A program made the translations under genes and the position numbers. From assembly GCA_965262315.1 (NCBI GenBank), contig CBDHFJ010000146.1:1-38832 (forward strand): 38,832 nucleotides of DNA, read 5' to 3'. Each line of letters begins with the position of its first letter. The stretch's first letter is position 1. The notes beneath the pieces are model-generated. The model had not been told where the DNA came from and did not search any database. It was given only the letters and a program-made list of their open reading frames with translations. Origin of the DNA: JBCCFK01 sp965262315. GTDB taxonomy: Bacteria > Actinomycetota > Acidimicrobiia > Acidimicrobiales > UBA8592. This document shows, piece by piece, positions 25,842 to 34,374 of the stretch.

Positions 25842-25869
25842 CCAACGCCAGCGGCGTTCATTTGTTCCC
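25842..25869 (-). promoter_or_regulatory. Candidate ECF (SigH/SigR-type) promoter before the sigB-like gene
   Basis: On the minus strand GGGAAC (complement of 25864-25869) is followed 16 bases later by CGTTGG (complement of 25842-25847), close to the GGAAC/GTT pattern of oxidative and envelope stress ECF factors. The segment also forms a short palindrome, AACGCC-AGC-GGCGTT. The sigma gene starts about 130 bases downstream. Confidence 0.4.
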
Positions 25870-25940
25870 AGACGGGACGCCGCCCTGAACAAGACTCAGC
25901 AACTGGTGCTGGTCGTCGTGGCGGACACCGAAGAGATCTG
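25870..25940. other. Junction between high-GC actinobacterial and lower-GC proteobacterial-type DNA
   Basis: GC-rich sequence runs to about 25925 and lower-GC coding sequence is evident from 25941. An AGATCT lies at 25934-25939, so the change falls at or very near a GATC. There is no tRNA, direct repeat, transposase or integrase here. The exact join cannot be fixed by eye. Confidence 0.6.
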
Positions 25941-26699
25941 ATGTCCCATCCCATCAAGGTGTTTTGGCAACCTCATTGAACCAGCTGTCTAAGGGTCAAA
26001 GAGTACCTGGCGGTCCGTGAGATCGAATTCGAATCTGTCAATGTGCTAGCTGATCCCGCTGGCATGGAAGAGTTGCAGCGGCTGGGAGCACGTTCGATCC
26101 CGGTTGTGTCGCAAGGCGACAAGTTTGTCTTTGCGCAAGTCATAAAAGATGTCGTCGACTTCCTCGGGCTGAAAGACGATACGGCACCGACCCTATCGCC
26201 GGAACAGCTGAAAAAACGATACAATCACATCCTCGAAACAGCTATTCGCCTGGTCAAATCCATGCCGGACGAACATCTTGAAAAAGAGCTGCCGGATCGT
26301 CCGCGCTCATGGCGTGTTCTACTCCATCATGTCTTTCAGATTCCAGCAGCGTTTTTGGATATGGAAGATACAGGCGAAGAACTCAGCTACGAAAATATGG
26401 TTGGGCCACCGCCGGACAATATGACGACGAGTGCAGCAATAGCGGCGTTTGGAGAATCTGTCAGGCAACGATTTAACGCCTGGGCAGAGAGGTCGAACGG
26501 CGAAGACTTCACGGGTCAGGTTCCGACCTATTTCGGCGGCACGACGCGTCATGAGATGTTGGAGCGAACCGTTTGGCATTCGACACAACATGTCCGCCAG
26601 GTTGCTGCTCTTCTTGAGCAAGTCGGCATAGAGCCTGACCGGCCGCTGACGCCCGCTGACATAGAAGGCTTGCCACTGACAGACAAAGTCTGGGGCTAG
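25941..26699 (+). CDS. Glutaredoxin-DinB fusion with in-frame TGA at the first redox Cys (candidate selenoprotein)
   Basis: Read through the TGA at 25977-25979, the gene encodes 252 residues. Residues 1-75 form a glutaredoxin-like domain: IKVFWQPH, then the TGA at position 13, then T14-S15-C16, and the cis-proline motif SIPVV at Pro54. Residues from about 80 form a DinB-like four-helix domain with the metal-ligand type histidines His129/130 and the H213xxxH217 pair in WHSTQHVRQV. Similarity to glutaredoxin is on both sides of the TGA, which falls where CxxC needs its first Cys, so UxxC by selenocysteine insertion is plausible. TGA is a normal stop elsewhere here (the amidase gene) and TGG encodes Trp in this gene, so a general code change is unlikely. 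Without readthrough, a GTG at 26043 could start a shorter DinB protein lacking the redox site. A nonsense mutation or base error is the main alternative. Confidence 0.7.
25981..26010 (+). promoter_or_regulatory. Possible bacterial SECIS-like stem-loop after the TGA
   Basis: CCAG (25981-25984) pairs with CTGG (26007-26010), then after a mismatch TG/TA and TCT/AGA pair with one bulged G, leaving a nine-base loop AAGGGTCAA (25991-25999). A GGTC in the apical loop resembles the SelB-binding loop of E. coli fdhF. Against it, the loop begins only 11 bases after the TGA, shorter than the usual spacing, and the upper stem is weak. Confidence 0.3.
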
Positions 26700-26763
26700 A
26701 ATATCCGAGCCAAAAAAGCCTGAGAGCTAGCCTGGGGCAAACACGCATGACGATACAATCATT

Positions 26764-26788
26764 CCGAGAGAAACGTTGTTTCTCTCGG
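26764..26788. repeat. Perfect 11-bp inverted repeat between the glutaredoxin-DinB and amidase genes
   Basis: CCGAGAGAAAC and GTTTCTCTCGG flank a three-base loop. No T-run follows on the plus strand. It could stop transcription after the first gene, act as an operator for the amidase operon, or protect an mRNA end. Confidence 0.6.
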
Positions 26789-26869
26789 TCGCTAAGGGCA
26801 CTGAAATCGTCGCCGCGATTGAAACTTAGGCAACTGACTAACCGGACTAAGTAGATTATTGAGGGGATT

Positions 26870-28279
26870 ATGTCTGATACTGGTCCGGCGAACGCGTCAA
26901 CGGAGTATCTGACCGTCACAGATGCTTCGAACGCTGTTCTCAGTGGCGCGCTGTCACCGGTGGAACTTCTCGAAACACATCTCAATCGCATCGACGAAGT
27001 CGACGATAAAGTCTATTCGTTCATTAACGTTGATCATGTAGGTGCCCGCAAAGCTGCCCAACTCGCAACAAACGAAATCTCGTCGGGCCATTGGCGAGGA
27101 CCGCTCCATGGCCTGCCCTTTGCGGTGAAGGACAACTATGACGCTGCGGGTCTGCCAGCCACAGCCAACTCAAAACTGCGCATCAATAACGTGCCAGATA
27201 CCGATGCCGAGCTAGTTCGCCGCTTGAAATTGGCCGGCGCGGTCTTGATTGGCAAGCTCGCAACATGGGAATATGGCACAGGCAACGGCGGAGAGTACTA
27301 CGACTTACCATTTCCGACGGCGCGTAATCCTTGGGATACAGAAAGGTTTCCTGGCGGATCGAGTACAGGCGCCGGTGTTTCAGTTGCGGCCGGCACTGCG
27401 ATGTTTGCTCTCGGCTCCGATACGACGGGTTCGGTCAGATTGCCGGCTGCTGCCACGGGCACAGTTGGTATTATTCCAACACCAGGCAGGCTCAGTCTCG
27501 ATGGTATTCTTCCCAACTGCTATTCACTCGATAATCCAGGACCATTCACTTGGACGGTGGAAGATTCAGCGATCGTTCTCGAGGCAATCGCTGATCGCCT
27601 AGCATCAGACCCACGTAACGAGTTTGGCTTTCGGCGAGCCGTTGGACAACCTGTGGCAGGCATGCGGGTCGCGGTCGTCTCGGACACTGGGCCCGGCATG
27701 CCAGACCCCGACCCTGATTTGGCAAATGGACTCGACCAGGCGGTTCGTGAGCTCGAAATGCTTGGCGTTGACGTCACTGAAGTTAAGCTTCCGGTCACAC
27801 CAGCTCTGTGTTTTAACGTGACATCCATAATTGGTCCGGCCGAATCTGCTGCCATTCATGAAATGGAACTTCGTGAACAGCCAGATGAACTGGGCTATGC
27901 TTTGCGCGATAAACTGATGCTCGGCTCAATGCTGCGCGCGGTAGATTACATCGCAGCGCAGCGGCAGCGTTTGACGATCGCTAATGCAATTGATGACCTC
28001 ATCCGTGGCTATGATGCGTTGGTGACATTTGGCACTTTGCATGTTTCGCCGCGCCTTGGCGCCGAACCTGAGATGACTGCTTTCACGAAGGATACGATGC
28101 TGACACCGTTTAATCTGTCAGCCCATCCAGCGATGATTCAGTGCACCGGTTTCACGGCTGCGGGATTGCCTCTCAACTGGCAAATTGTAGCTAACCGGGG
28201 AGATGAAGCGAGTATCTACCGTCTCGCTTCTGCCTATGAGCGAGCAACACCATGGCGCCAACGCCGCCCTTTGCTTTGA
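26870..28279 (+). CDS. Amidase signature family hydrolase (GatA/AtzE-like)
   Basis: The 469-residue protein has the amidase signature catalytic triad Lys87 (AVKDN), Ser164 (GGSSTGAG) and Ser188 (SDTTGSVRLPA); the 24-residue gap between the serines matches the family. It should hydrolyse a carbon-nitrogen amide bond of a small substrate in the cytoplasm; there is no signal peptide. The motif around the nucleophile reads DTTGS rather than the common DTGGS. The ATG at 26870 follows a GAGGGG ribosome binding site. Its position before an ABC importer and a second amidohydrolase-type gene suggests a catabolic role rather than tRNA amidation. Confidence 0.92.
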   Translation: MSDTGPANASTEYLTVTDASNAVLSGALSPVELLETHLNRIDEVDDKVYSFINVDHVGARKAAQLATNEISSGHWRGPLHGLPFAVKDNYDAAGLPATANSKLRINNVPDTDAELVRRLKLAGAVLIGKLATWEYGTGNGGEYYDLPFPTARNPWDTERFPGGSSTGAGVSVAAGTAMFALGSDTTGSVRLPAAATGTVGIIPTPGRLSLDGILPNCYSLDNPGPFTWTVEDSAIVLEAIADRLASDPRNEFGFRRAVGQPVAGMRVAVVSDTGPGMPDPDPDLANGLDQAVRELEMLGVDVTEVKLPVTPALCFNVTSIIGPAESAAIHEMELREQPDELGYALRDKLMLGSMLRAVDYIAAQRQRLTIANAIDDLIRGYDALVTFGTLHVSPRLGAEPEMTAFTKDTMLTPFNLSAHPAMIQCTGFTAAGLPLNWQIVANRGDEASIYRLASAYERATPWRQRRPLL

Positions 28280-28333
28280 TAGCAGTTGGGTGCGGCTTTG
28301 ATAGAATTCTTATAAAGGGAAGGATGCTTGATT

Positions 28334-28543
28334 GTGACGAGATCAATTCCGCCGTCAGATACTGATATTAAGTCGTTCGCTGAAAACTACAGCCTTACGA
28401 AACTGACACAGGATCATCTCAAACGAATGCGTGAGCTTGCGCCTATTGCTGCCGAACTTGGTGGAAAGTTGCCGCGTCCGCAGCACAAGTCAGATATGCC
28501 AGCACCATGTTTCAAGCCGACGCCGACAATTTTTGCCAAGTAG
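28334..28543 (+). CDS. Small protein following the amidase, possible accessory subunit
   Basis: This 69-residue reading frame begins at GTG 28334 (or TTG 28328), after the purine-rich GGGAAGGA. It has a helical middle (NYSLTKLTQDHLKRMRELAPIAAELG) and a proline-rich basic tail (KLPRPQHKSDMPAPCFKP). Some GatA-like amidases are encoded with a small GatC/AtzG-type partner, and size and position suit that role, but I do not recognise the family from sequence. The codon usage matches its neighbours, and a terminator hairpin lies about 60 bases after its stop, consistent with a real gene ending a transcript. Confidence 0.55.
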   Translation: MTRSIPPSDTDIKSFAENYSLTKLTQDHLKRMRELAPIAAELGGKLPRPQHKSDMPAPCFKPTPTIFAK

Positions 28544-28602
28544 AAATGTGATGAACCGATCTTTGAACGTTGACGCAAATGGCATGACACCACAGGCTGA
28601 CT

Positions 28603-28623
28603 GCTCGTCTGTCACGAGCTTTT
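28603..28623 (+). terminator. Rho-independent terminator
   Basis: GCTCGT and ACGAGC pair around a five-base loop and are followed directly by TTTT. It separates the amidase genes from the ABC importer genes, which may therefore have their own promoter or depend on partial readthrough. Confidence 0.65.
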
Positions 28624-28717
28624 GCAGGAGAAAACGAGAAGCACGCCGCCGAACTTGGACGAACTAAGGAGTTGCAAGTGTCGGTCCCTACCCTTGGAAA
28701 ATTGGAGATGCCCAGTT

Positions 28718-30286
28718 ATGAGTTTGTTTGATCAGCACGACAATGATAAAAGCCGGCGCGATTTTTTGGGGCTGGCAGGCGGCGCAGGAGCGCTCGCGGT
28801 ACTACCAATAAACTTTGCAACACTCACTCCGGCTCATGCCGCAGGCAAGACACTGACCGTACGGATTGGTTCTGATATTTCAGTGCTAGACCCAGCACAG
28901 ATTTTCCAGATCGAAAACCAGACCGTTGCCGGCCATGTCTTCAATGGCTTGGTCAAATACGATCAAGCGTCAAACAAGATCGTGCCGGACCTTGCAGAGT
29001 CCTGGGAGGTGACAGACGGCGGCAAGGTCATGACCTTCAAGCTTCGAAGCGGCGTCAATTTCCACAAGGGATACGGCGCGTGCACGTCGGCTGACGTGAA
29101 GTTCTCGCTCGATCGTGTTCTCGATCCCAAAAGCGCAAGCAAATACCGCGGACAGCTTGCCGGGCTTGTCTCGGTTGAGGCGCCTGATCCAAGCACCATT
29201 CGCTTGGTTCTGGACAAGCCCAACGCTGGTTTTCTGCATAAGGTAACAGCCTTCAACCAGGGATGGATCGTCTCCAAGAAGGCGATCACTGAGATGGGCG
29301 ACAAGGCCAAGCTCAATCCCATCGGCACCGGCCCGTTCGTATTCGAGAAATGGACCACCGGCAGTCAGGTTCAGCTGTCGGCGAACAAGGATTATTTTGA
29401 AGGTGCGCCCAAGTTCGACACGCTGGTGCTACGCCTCATCAAGGATGAAACAGCGGCTGCGATTGCTCTTGAGAAAGGCGAGATCGACATCTTCTTCTCC
29501 CTCCAGCAGCCGCAGATCATTGATCGCCTGAAAGGGAACAATAAGGTCACCGTTGTCAGCCGCGAGGCTAACCACACCATCAATCTCGTTCTCAATACGA
29601 CGATCAAACCACTCGGCGACGTGCGCGTCCGGCAAGCGATGGCCTATGGCATGAACCGCAAGGCATTGGTGGATGGATATTTCAAGGGCACCAAGGCACC
29701 TGGCCACACTGTTCTAACTTCGTCGTTCGCCGAATATACTGACGACGTACCCCAGTACCCCTATGATCCAGACAAGGCGAAGGCTTTGCTCAAGGAAGCG
29801 GGTGTGACGTCGTTTAACTTTGAACTGACGTCTGTCGGTCTGTCGCCTTACGACAAGCTGGTCGTACCTCTCGCCAATGACCTTGCTCAGATCGGCATCA
29901 AGACGCGCATTAGAATCCTGGAAAGGGGTGCTTATGGGCAGGCTCGCAATAGCGGCAATGTCATGGCATGTGTCACTGGAGTTGTTGGACCACCCGACCC
30001 CGATTCTCCGCTTGTTACGCTCTATGCAAAAAAATCGTTCCCGCCGGGCTTAAATACGGCTCGATATAGCGGTGCTGAAGAGCTATTGGCAAAAGCAAGT
30101 GCTGCGATTGAACCGGCCGCACGCATGGCAGCTTACAAAGCAATTCTCCAAAAGGTTATGACGGATGTTCCGGTTATCCCCCTCTACGCAGATCGGTTGT
30201 TCCTGGCTCATGCGAACACCGTCGAAGGATTTGTGCAAAACTCCCTCTTCACGGTCCACACCTATCCTGTATCCATAAAGGGATAG
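28718..30286 (+). CDS. Dpp/Opp-type ABC transporter substrate-binding protein
   Basis: The 522-residue protein belongs to the SBP family 5 (peptide, nickel, opine and related ligands). It starts with a twin-arginine signal (SRRDFLGLAGGAGALAVL, cleavage likely after AHA), then the family features LAESWEVTDGGKVMTFKLRSGVNFH, IGTGPFVFEKW and DVRVRQAMAYGMNRKALVDGYF. Export by Tat means it folds before crossing into the periplasm. ATG 28718 is ten bases after a GGAG. It is the first gene of a complete importer; the ligand cannot be told from sequence. Confidence 0.93.
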   Translation: MSLFDQHDNDKSRRDFLGLAGGAGALAVLPINFATLTPAHAAGKTLTVRIGSDISVLDPAQIFQIENQTVAGHVFNGLVKYDQASNKIVPDLAESWEVTDGGKVMTFKLRSGVNFHKGYGACTSADVKFSLDRVLDPKSASKYRGQLAGLVSVEAPDPSTIRLVLDKPNAGFLHKVTAFNQGWIVSKKAITEMGDKAKLNPIGTGPFVFEKWTTGSQVQLSANKDYFEGAPKFDTLVLRLIKDETAAAIALEKGEIDIFFSLQQPQIIDRLKGNNKVTVVSREANHTINLVLNTTIKPLGDVRVRQAMAYGMNRKALVDGYFKGTKAPGHTVLTSSFAEYTDDVPQYPYDPDKAKALLKEAGVTSFNFELTSVGLSPYDKLVVPLANDLAQIGIKTRIRILERGAYGQARNSGNVMACVTGVVGPPDPDSPLVTLYAKKSFPPGLNTARYSGAEELLAKASAAIEPAARMAAYKAILQKVMTDVPVIPLYADRLFLAHANTVEGFVQNSLFTVHTYPVSIKG

Positions 30287-30292
30287 TTACTC

Positions 30293-31234
30293 ATGATCAG
30301 CTTTCTTGGGCGCCGGCTAGTACAGCTGATCATAACTATGCTTGGGATCGTCACCGTTGCTTTCTTTCTCATGAGAGCAATCCCTGGCGATCCCGCTACC
30401 TACATACTGGGCGACTATGCGACTAAAGAAGCGCTCGCGACTTTACGATCGCAACTTGGGCTCGATAAGCCGGTAATAGAACAGTATTTGATCTTCTTGG
30501 GTCGAGCATTCACCGGCGATTTGGGATCATCAGTTGTGACGGGGCAACCCGCGCTCACTGAAATTACTTCCAGTTTGCCATCCTCGGCTGCCTTAGCTGT
30601 ACTCGGTCTGCTGATCGCTATTGGCATAGGCATTCCGCTTGGCATCATGTCGGCGATACATCAAGGCACCTGGGTCGACGTGACAATTATGCTGGGTGCC
30701 CTGGCAGGCATTTCGTTCCCGGTATTCTGGTTCGGCCTCGTCGCAATACTCGTGTTCTCACACTGGCTCAATATTTTCCCGGCGCTCGGTTCAACAAACT
30801 CGGATAACCTCTGGACGAACATCTACTACCTGTTGTTACCTGCACTGGTGTTCGGGTTCTCGATTGCTGCCTATATTGCGCGCCTGACCCGATCAGCGAT
30901 GCTGGAAGTACTCAGCCAGGATTACATCCGCGTCGCACGCGCGATGGGTATCTCCGAAAGTAAAATCATTTTCCGGTATGCGTTGCGCAACGCACTCATT
31001 CCGATCCTGGCCGTGATCGGTGTCACGTTCGCCTGGGCGTTTGGAAATGCGATCCTGATAGAGGTTGTATTCAGTCGCCCGGGCGTAGGATCGACGTTGC
31101 TGAAGGCAATTCTGGCAAGAGATTATCAGCTTGTTCAGGCTGGTGTGCTTGTCCTGGCAGCTATTGTCGTCGTCATCAATGTCACGCTCGATATCAGCTA
31201 CGGTTTCATCGACCCGCGGCTGCGAAACACATGA
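30293..31234 (+). CDS. Dpp/Opp-type ABC transporter permease (DppB-like)
   Basis: The 313-residue membrane protein has about six helices and the usual DppB start (ISFLGRRLVQLIITMLGIVTVAFFLMRAIPGDP). The cytoplasmic EAA loop that contacts the ATPases is LSQDYIRVARAMGISESKIIFRYALRNALIP. It forms the membrane channel with the next gene product. Its stop overlaps the start of that gene by four bases. Confidence 0.95.
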   Translation: MISFLGRRLVQLIITMLGIVTVAFFLMRAIPGDPATYILGDYATKEALATLRSQLGLDKPVIEQYLIFLGRAFTGDLGSSVVTGQPALTEITSSLPSSAALAVLGLLIAIGIGIPLGIMSAIHQGTWVDVTIMLGALAGISFPVFWFGLVAILVFSHWLNIFPALGSTNSDNLWTNIYYLLLPALVFGFSIAAYIARLTRSAMLEVLSQDYIRVARAMGISESKIIFRYALRNALIPILAVIGVTFAWAFGNAILIEVVFSRPGVGSTLLKAILARDYQLVQAGVLVLAAIVVVINVTLDISYGFIDPRLRNT

Positions 31235-32166
31235 CGGAGGCTAATGAATTGGCCGAGAAAGTCCAATCAGACCAGGCTTCCTCAAGTGCAACGGCAATGA
31301 CGGGAACACAATCTAGGAAGCTGGATTGGATGCAGAAATATATCCGTCATCCTGGACTTATGGTCGGTTTGACAATTCTTATGCTGCTTGTCGTGATCGC
31401 CATTGCAGCTCCCATTCTTGCGCCCTATTCGCCCACACACACCGATCTTGGCAATACCCTGGCCCATCCTTCGTCGGCCTACTGGCTCGGCACCGACCAA
31501 TTCGGCCGGGATGTTCTCTCCCGGATCATATGGGGTTCCCGGATATCACTACAGGTCGCACTTGCAGTGGTTTTCATATCCTTGACGCTTGGTACGATCA
31601 TCGGCGCGGTTGCGGGTTTTGCCGGTGGCTGGTTGGATCGCGTCATTGTCATCATCAATGATATCCTGCTGGCATTCCCGGGCTTTCTTCTCGCGCTTGC
31701 TCTTGTTGCCGCGCGCGGTTCATCCTTGGAGTCGGTTATCACTGCTGTATCGATCGCCTTCACACCACGCGTTGCTGCTGTGATGCGTTCTGTTGTTCTA
31801 ACCATAAAACCGCGGCTCTTTATTGAATCATCACGCGCGATCGGTATGTCGCCGGCTCGGATACTGTTCCGCCATATCGTGCCCAATGCCATGCCGCCGG
31901 TAATTGTCGTCGCGACCGTCAGTGCCGCAACCGCCATACTTGCAGAAGCCGGTTTGAGTTTTCTCGGGCTTGGCGTGCAGCCACCCACCGCGACTTGGGG
32001 AAACATCATCTCCGATGGCAACGCAACGATTACAACCAACCCGTTGATTTCGTTTTCGGCCGGCTTGTGCATCGCTATCGCTGTGATCGCCCTCAACATG
32101 CTCGGTGACGGCTTGCGCGATACCCTCGACCCGCAAATGCGACGGCAGACAGGCAGGATCCTGTAA
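31231..32166 (+). CDS. Dpp/Opp-type ABC transporter permease (DppC-like)
   Basis: The 311-residue protein has a variable N-terminal tail of about 30 residues, then the family's first helix, the PTHTDLGNTLAHPSSAYWLGTDQFGRDVLSRIIWGSR motif typical of DppC, and the EAA loop IESSRAIGMSPARILFRHIVPNAMPP. It pairs with the DppB-like permease. Its stop TAA shares its last base with the ATG of the next gene. Confidence 0.95.
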   Translation: MTEANELAEKVQSDQASSSATAMTGTQSRKLDWMQKYIRHPGLMVGLTILMLLVVIAIAAPILAPYSPTHTDLGNTLAHPSSAYWLGTDQFGRDVLSRIIWGSRISLQVALAVVFISLTLGTIIGAVAGFAGGWLDRVIVIINDILLAFPGFLLALALVAARGSSLESVITAVSIAFTPRVAAVMRSVVLTIKPRLFIESSRAIGMSPARILFRHIVPNAMPPVIVVATVSAATAILAEAGLSFLGLGVQPPTATWGNIISDGNATITTNPLISFSAGLCIAIAVIALNMLGDGLRDTLDPQMRRQTGRIL

Positions 32167-33224
32167 TGGCGATGACGACTGAGCCAGGCAACGCACACAG
32201 CAATGTGGCCTCATCCGAGACAGCTCTGCCCTATCTCGAAATCCGAAATTTGAAAACAGCATTCCCAGGTCATGATAAGCCTACCGTCGTTGTCAATGAT
32301 GTCAGCCTTTCGCTGGCGCGCGGGGAAACACTGGCGGTCGTCGGAGAATCCGGCTCGGGCAAAACAATGACCTTTCTGTCGGCGTTGGGCCTATTGCCAA
32401 AATCAGGGCGCGCCATAGCAGGTGAAGCTCTTCTCTCTGGACGCGATATGTTGCAGCTGTCGCCGCGCGAAATGCGCACGCTGCGCGGTTCCGAAATTGC
32501 CATGGTTTTCCAGGATCCTCTGTCAGGCTTGAACCCAGTGTTTCGGATCGGTGAACAGATCATTGAAGCTATTCGCGCGCACCGCCGCATGTCCAAGCGC
32601 GATGCGCGAATGGAGGCAATCCGGCTCCTCGAACGTGTCCACATTCCGGCTGCGTCGAGCCGCATCGATGATTATCCGCATCAATTGTCCGGAGGCATGC
32701 GCCAGCGGGCTTTGATTGCGATGGCGATCGCCCTTGATCCAGCCGTCCTGATTGCGGACGAACCAACGACGGCACTTGATGTCACCGTTCAAGCGCAGAT
32801 CCTTGAACTACTGTCTGACATCCAGCAAGAAACCGGCATGGGGATGGTGCTGATCACGCATGATCTCGGGTTGGTTGCGCGTCATGCTGATCGGGTAGCC
32901 GTAATGTATGGTGGCCGCGTCGTTGAACAAGGCGAACTCGACGCTGTTTTCAAAGAGACACGTCATCCATATACGGTTTCGTTGTTTCGCTCGATCCCGC
33001 AACTGCACACGTCGCCCGACGCTGATTTGACGCCGATCGATGGACAACCACCCAACCCAGCCGAGCTACCTTCCGGCTGCGCATTCGAACCGCGCTGTTA
33101 TCTCGGATGCGGACGTGCCGATTGCCTGACTACGGTTCCCGAACTGGCACGAACTAACCAGGAAACCCATCTGGCCGCTTGCCATTATTGGCAAGAGCTC
33201 GCAGGCAAGAGGGCACCACAATGA
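32166..33224 (+). CDS. Dpp/Opp-type ABC transporter ATPase (DppD-like)
   Basis: The 352-residue protein has Walker A GESGSGKT at residues 60-67, a Q-loop VFQDPLSGLNP, signature LSGGMRQRALIAMA, Walker B VLIADEPTTALDVT and the C-terminal oligopeptide-type region with clustered cysteines (CAFEPRCYLGCGRADC). It drives import together with the following ATPase. Genes overlap by four bases (ATGA). Confidence 0.95.
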   Translation: MAMTTEPGNAHSNVASSETALPYLEIRNLKTAFPGHDKPTVVVNDVSLSLARGETLAVVGESGSGKTMTFLSALGLLPKSGRAIAGEALLSGRDMLQLSPREMRTLRGSEIAMVFQDPLSGLNPVFRIGEQIIEAIRAHRRMSKRDARMEAIRLLERVHIPAASSRIDDYPHQLSGGMRQRALIAMAIALDPAVLIADEPTTALDVTVQAQILELLSDIQQETGMGMVLITHDLGLVARHADRVAVMYGGRVVEQGELDAVFKETRHPYTVSLFRSIPQLHTSPDADLTPIDGQPPNPAELPSGCAFEPRCYLGCGRADCLTTVPELARTNQETHLAACHYWQELAGKRAPQ

Positions 33225-34345
33225 CGGCCAATCAGTCAAAGCCAAAATCAGATGAGATGATCCTTGAATTGCAGGGTGTGTCGAAGGTATTCGGCAGTCG
33301 TGGAATGTTCGGGAAGCAGGCCGGCAATGCGGTCACCGCTGTAGATGGAGTTTCCCTTCACATTCGTCGCGGGGAAACGCTTGGCCTTGTTGGCGAGACA
33401 GGCAGTGGTAAGAGCACCATCGGCCGCATAGTTATGCGACTTGATGATCCAACTACCGGCAAGATCATTTTTGGCGGTGAAGATCTTGCGACATTGCCCG
33501 TTCGCGAAATGCGACGTCGTCGCCAGCATATCCAGATGGTTTTCCAGGATCCTTACGGATCACTCGATCCCCGGATGACGGTTGGACAACTGATTGCGGA
33601 ACCAATGATTGTCCACGGAGTGCTGCGAGCCGAGATACCTGGGCGAACCGAGTCGATCATGAAACACGTCGGCCTCGACCCCAGAATGGCTGAGCGCTAT
33701 CCACATGAATTCTCCGGCGGCCAACGCCAAAGAATCGGTGTGGCGCGGGCTCTGGTCCTTGATCCTACGTTGCTCATACTGGACGAACCGGTTTCAGCGC
33801 TTGATGTTTCAATCCAGGCGCAAATCCTCAATATGCTGCGAAGCATCCAGGCGGATACCAATATTGCTTATCTGTTTATCGCGCATGACCTGGCTGTTGT
33901 CCGCCATATCAGCGACCGGGTCGCCGTTCTCTACCTTGGGCGCATTGTCGAAACGGCGCCGCGCGACAAGCTCTACGCGATGCCGCGACATCCCTACACC
34001 ATTTCGTTGTTGTCGGCAGTTCCGGTCCCTGATCCTGATCTCGAGCGACAACGCAAACGTGTCGAGTTGCACGGTGAGATCAGTTCAGGCACAGCGATTC
34101 CGTCTGGATGCCGCTTCCATCCGCGCTGCTTCAGGGCGCGCTTCATGGCATCACAGCCACAACTCGCAACGGTTGCTGTTGGCAGTGAGCAGCTTCCTGT
34201 GCAATGCGTCGAAAGTGACCCGTTGCTCGTTGCTGGAAGCGATGATGATGAGCATTCGGCAGCTTGCCACTTTCCACTTTCAAGCGCAGAACTTGCCACT
34301 GTCATGGGAACAGGCGGCGGGTCCGACGGGGCTACTGTCGACTAG
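33221..34345 (+). CDS. Dpp/Opp-type ABC transporter ATPase (DppF-like)
   Basis: The 374-residue protein has Walker A GETGSGKST, Q-loop VFQDPYGSLDPRMTVGQ, signature FSGGQRQRIGVARALVLDP and Walker B LLILDEPVSALDVS, and a C-terminal oligopeptide-type domain (SGCRFHPRC). The ATG at 33221 overlaps the upstream stop, so the longer open frame from 33179 is not needed. It completes the importer. Confidence 0.95.
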   Translation: MTANQSKPKSDEMILELQGVSKVFGSRGMFGKQAGNAVTAVDGVSLHIRRGETLGLVGETGSGKSTIGRIVMRLDDPTTGKIIFGGEDLATLPVREMRRRRQHIQMVFQDPYGSLDPRMTVGQLIAEPMIVHGVLRAEIPGRTESIMKHVGLDPRMAERYPHEFSGGQRQRIGVARALVLDPTLLILDEPVSALDVSIQAQILNMLRSIQADTNIAYLFIAHDLAVVRHISDRVAVLYLGRIVETAPRDKLYAMPRHPYTISLLSAVPVPDPDLERQRKRVELHGEISSGTAIPSGCRFHPRCFRARFMASQPQLATVAVGSEQLPVQCVESDPLLVAGSDDDEHSAACHFPLSSAELATVMGTGGGSDGATVD

Positions 34346-34374
34346 GTGAACAACCAAGCCATGGAGCCATAGGC

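Noticed and set aside
25977..25979. TGA read as tryptophan (altered genetic code)
   Set aside because: The amidase gene next to it ends at a TGA and uses TGG for Trp, and the position aligns to Cys of CxxC, not Trp.
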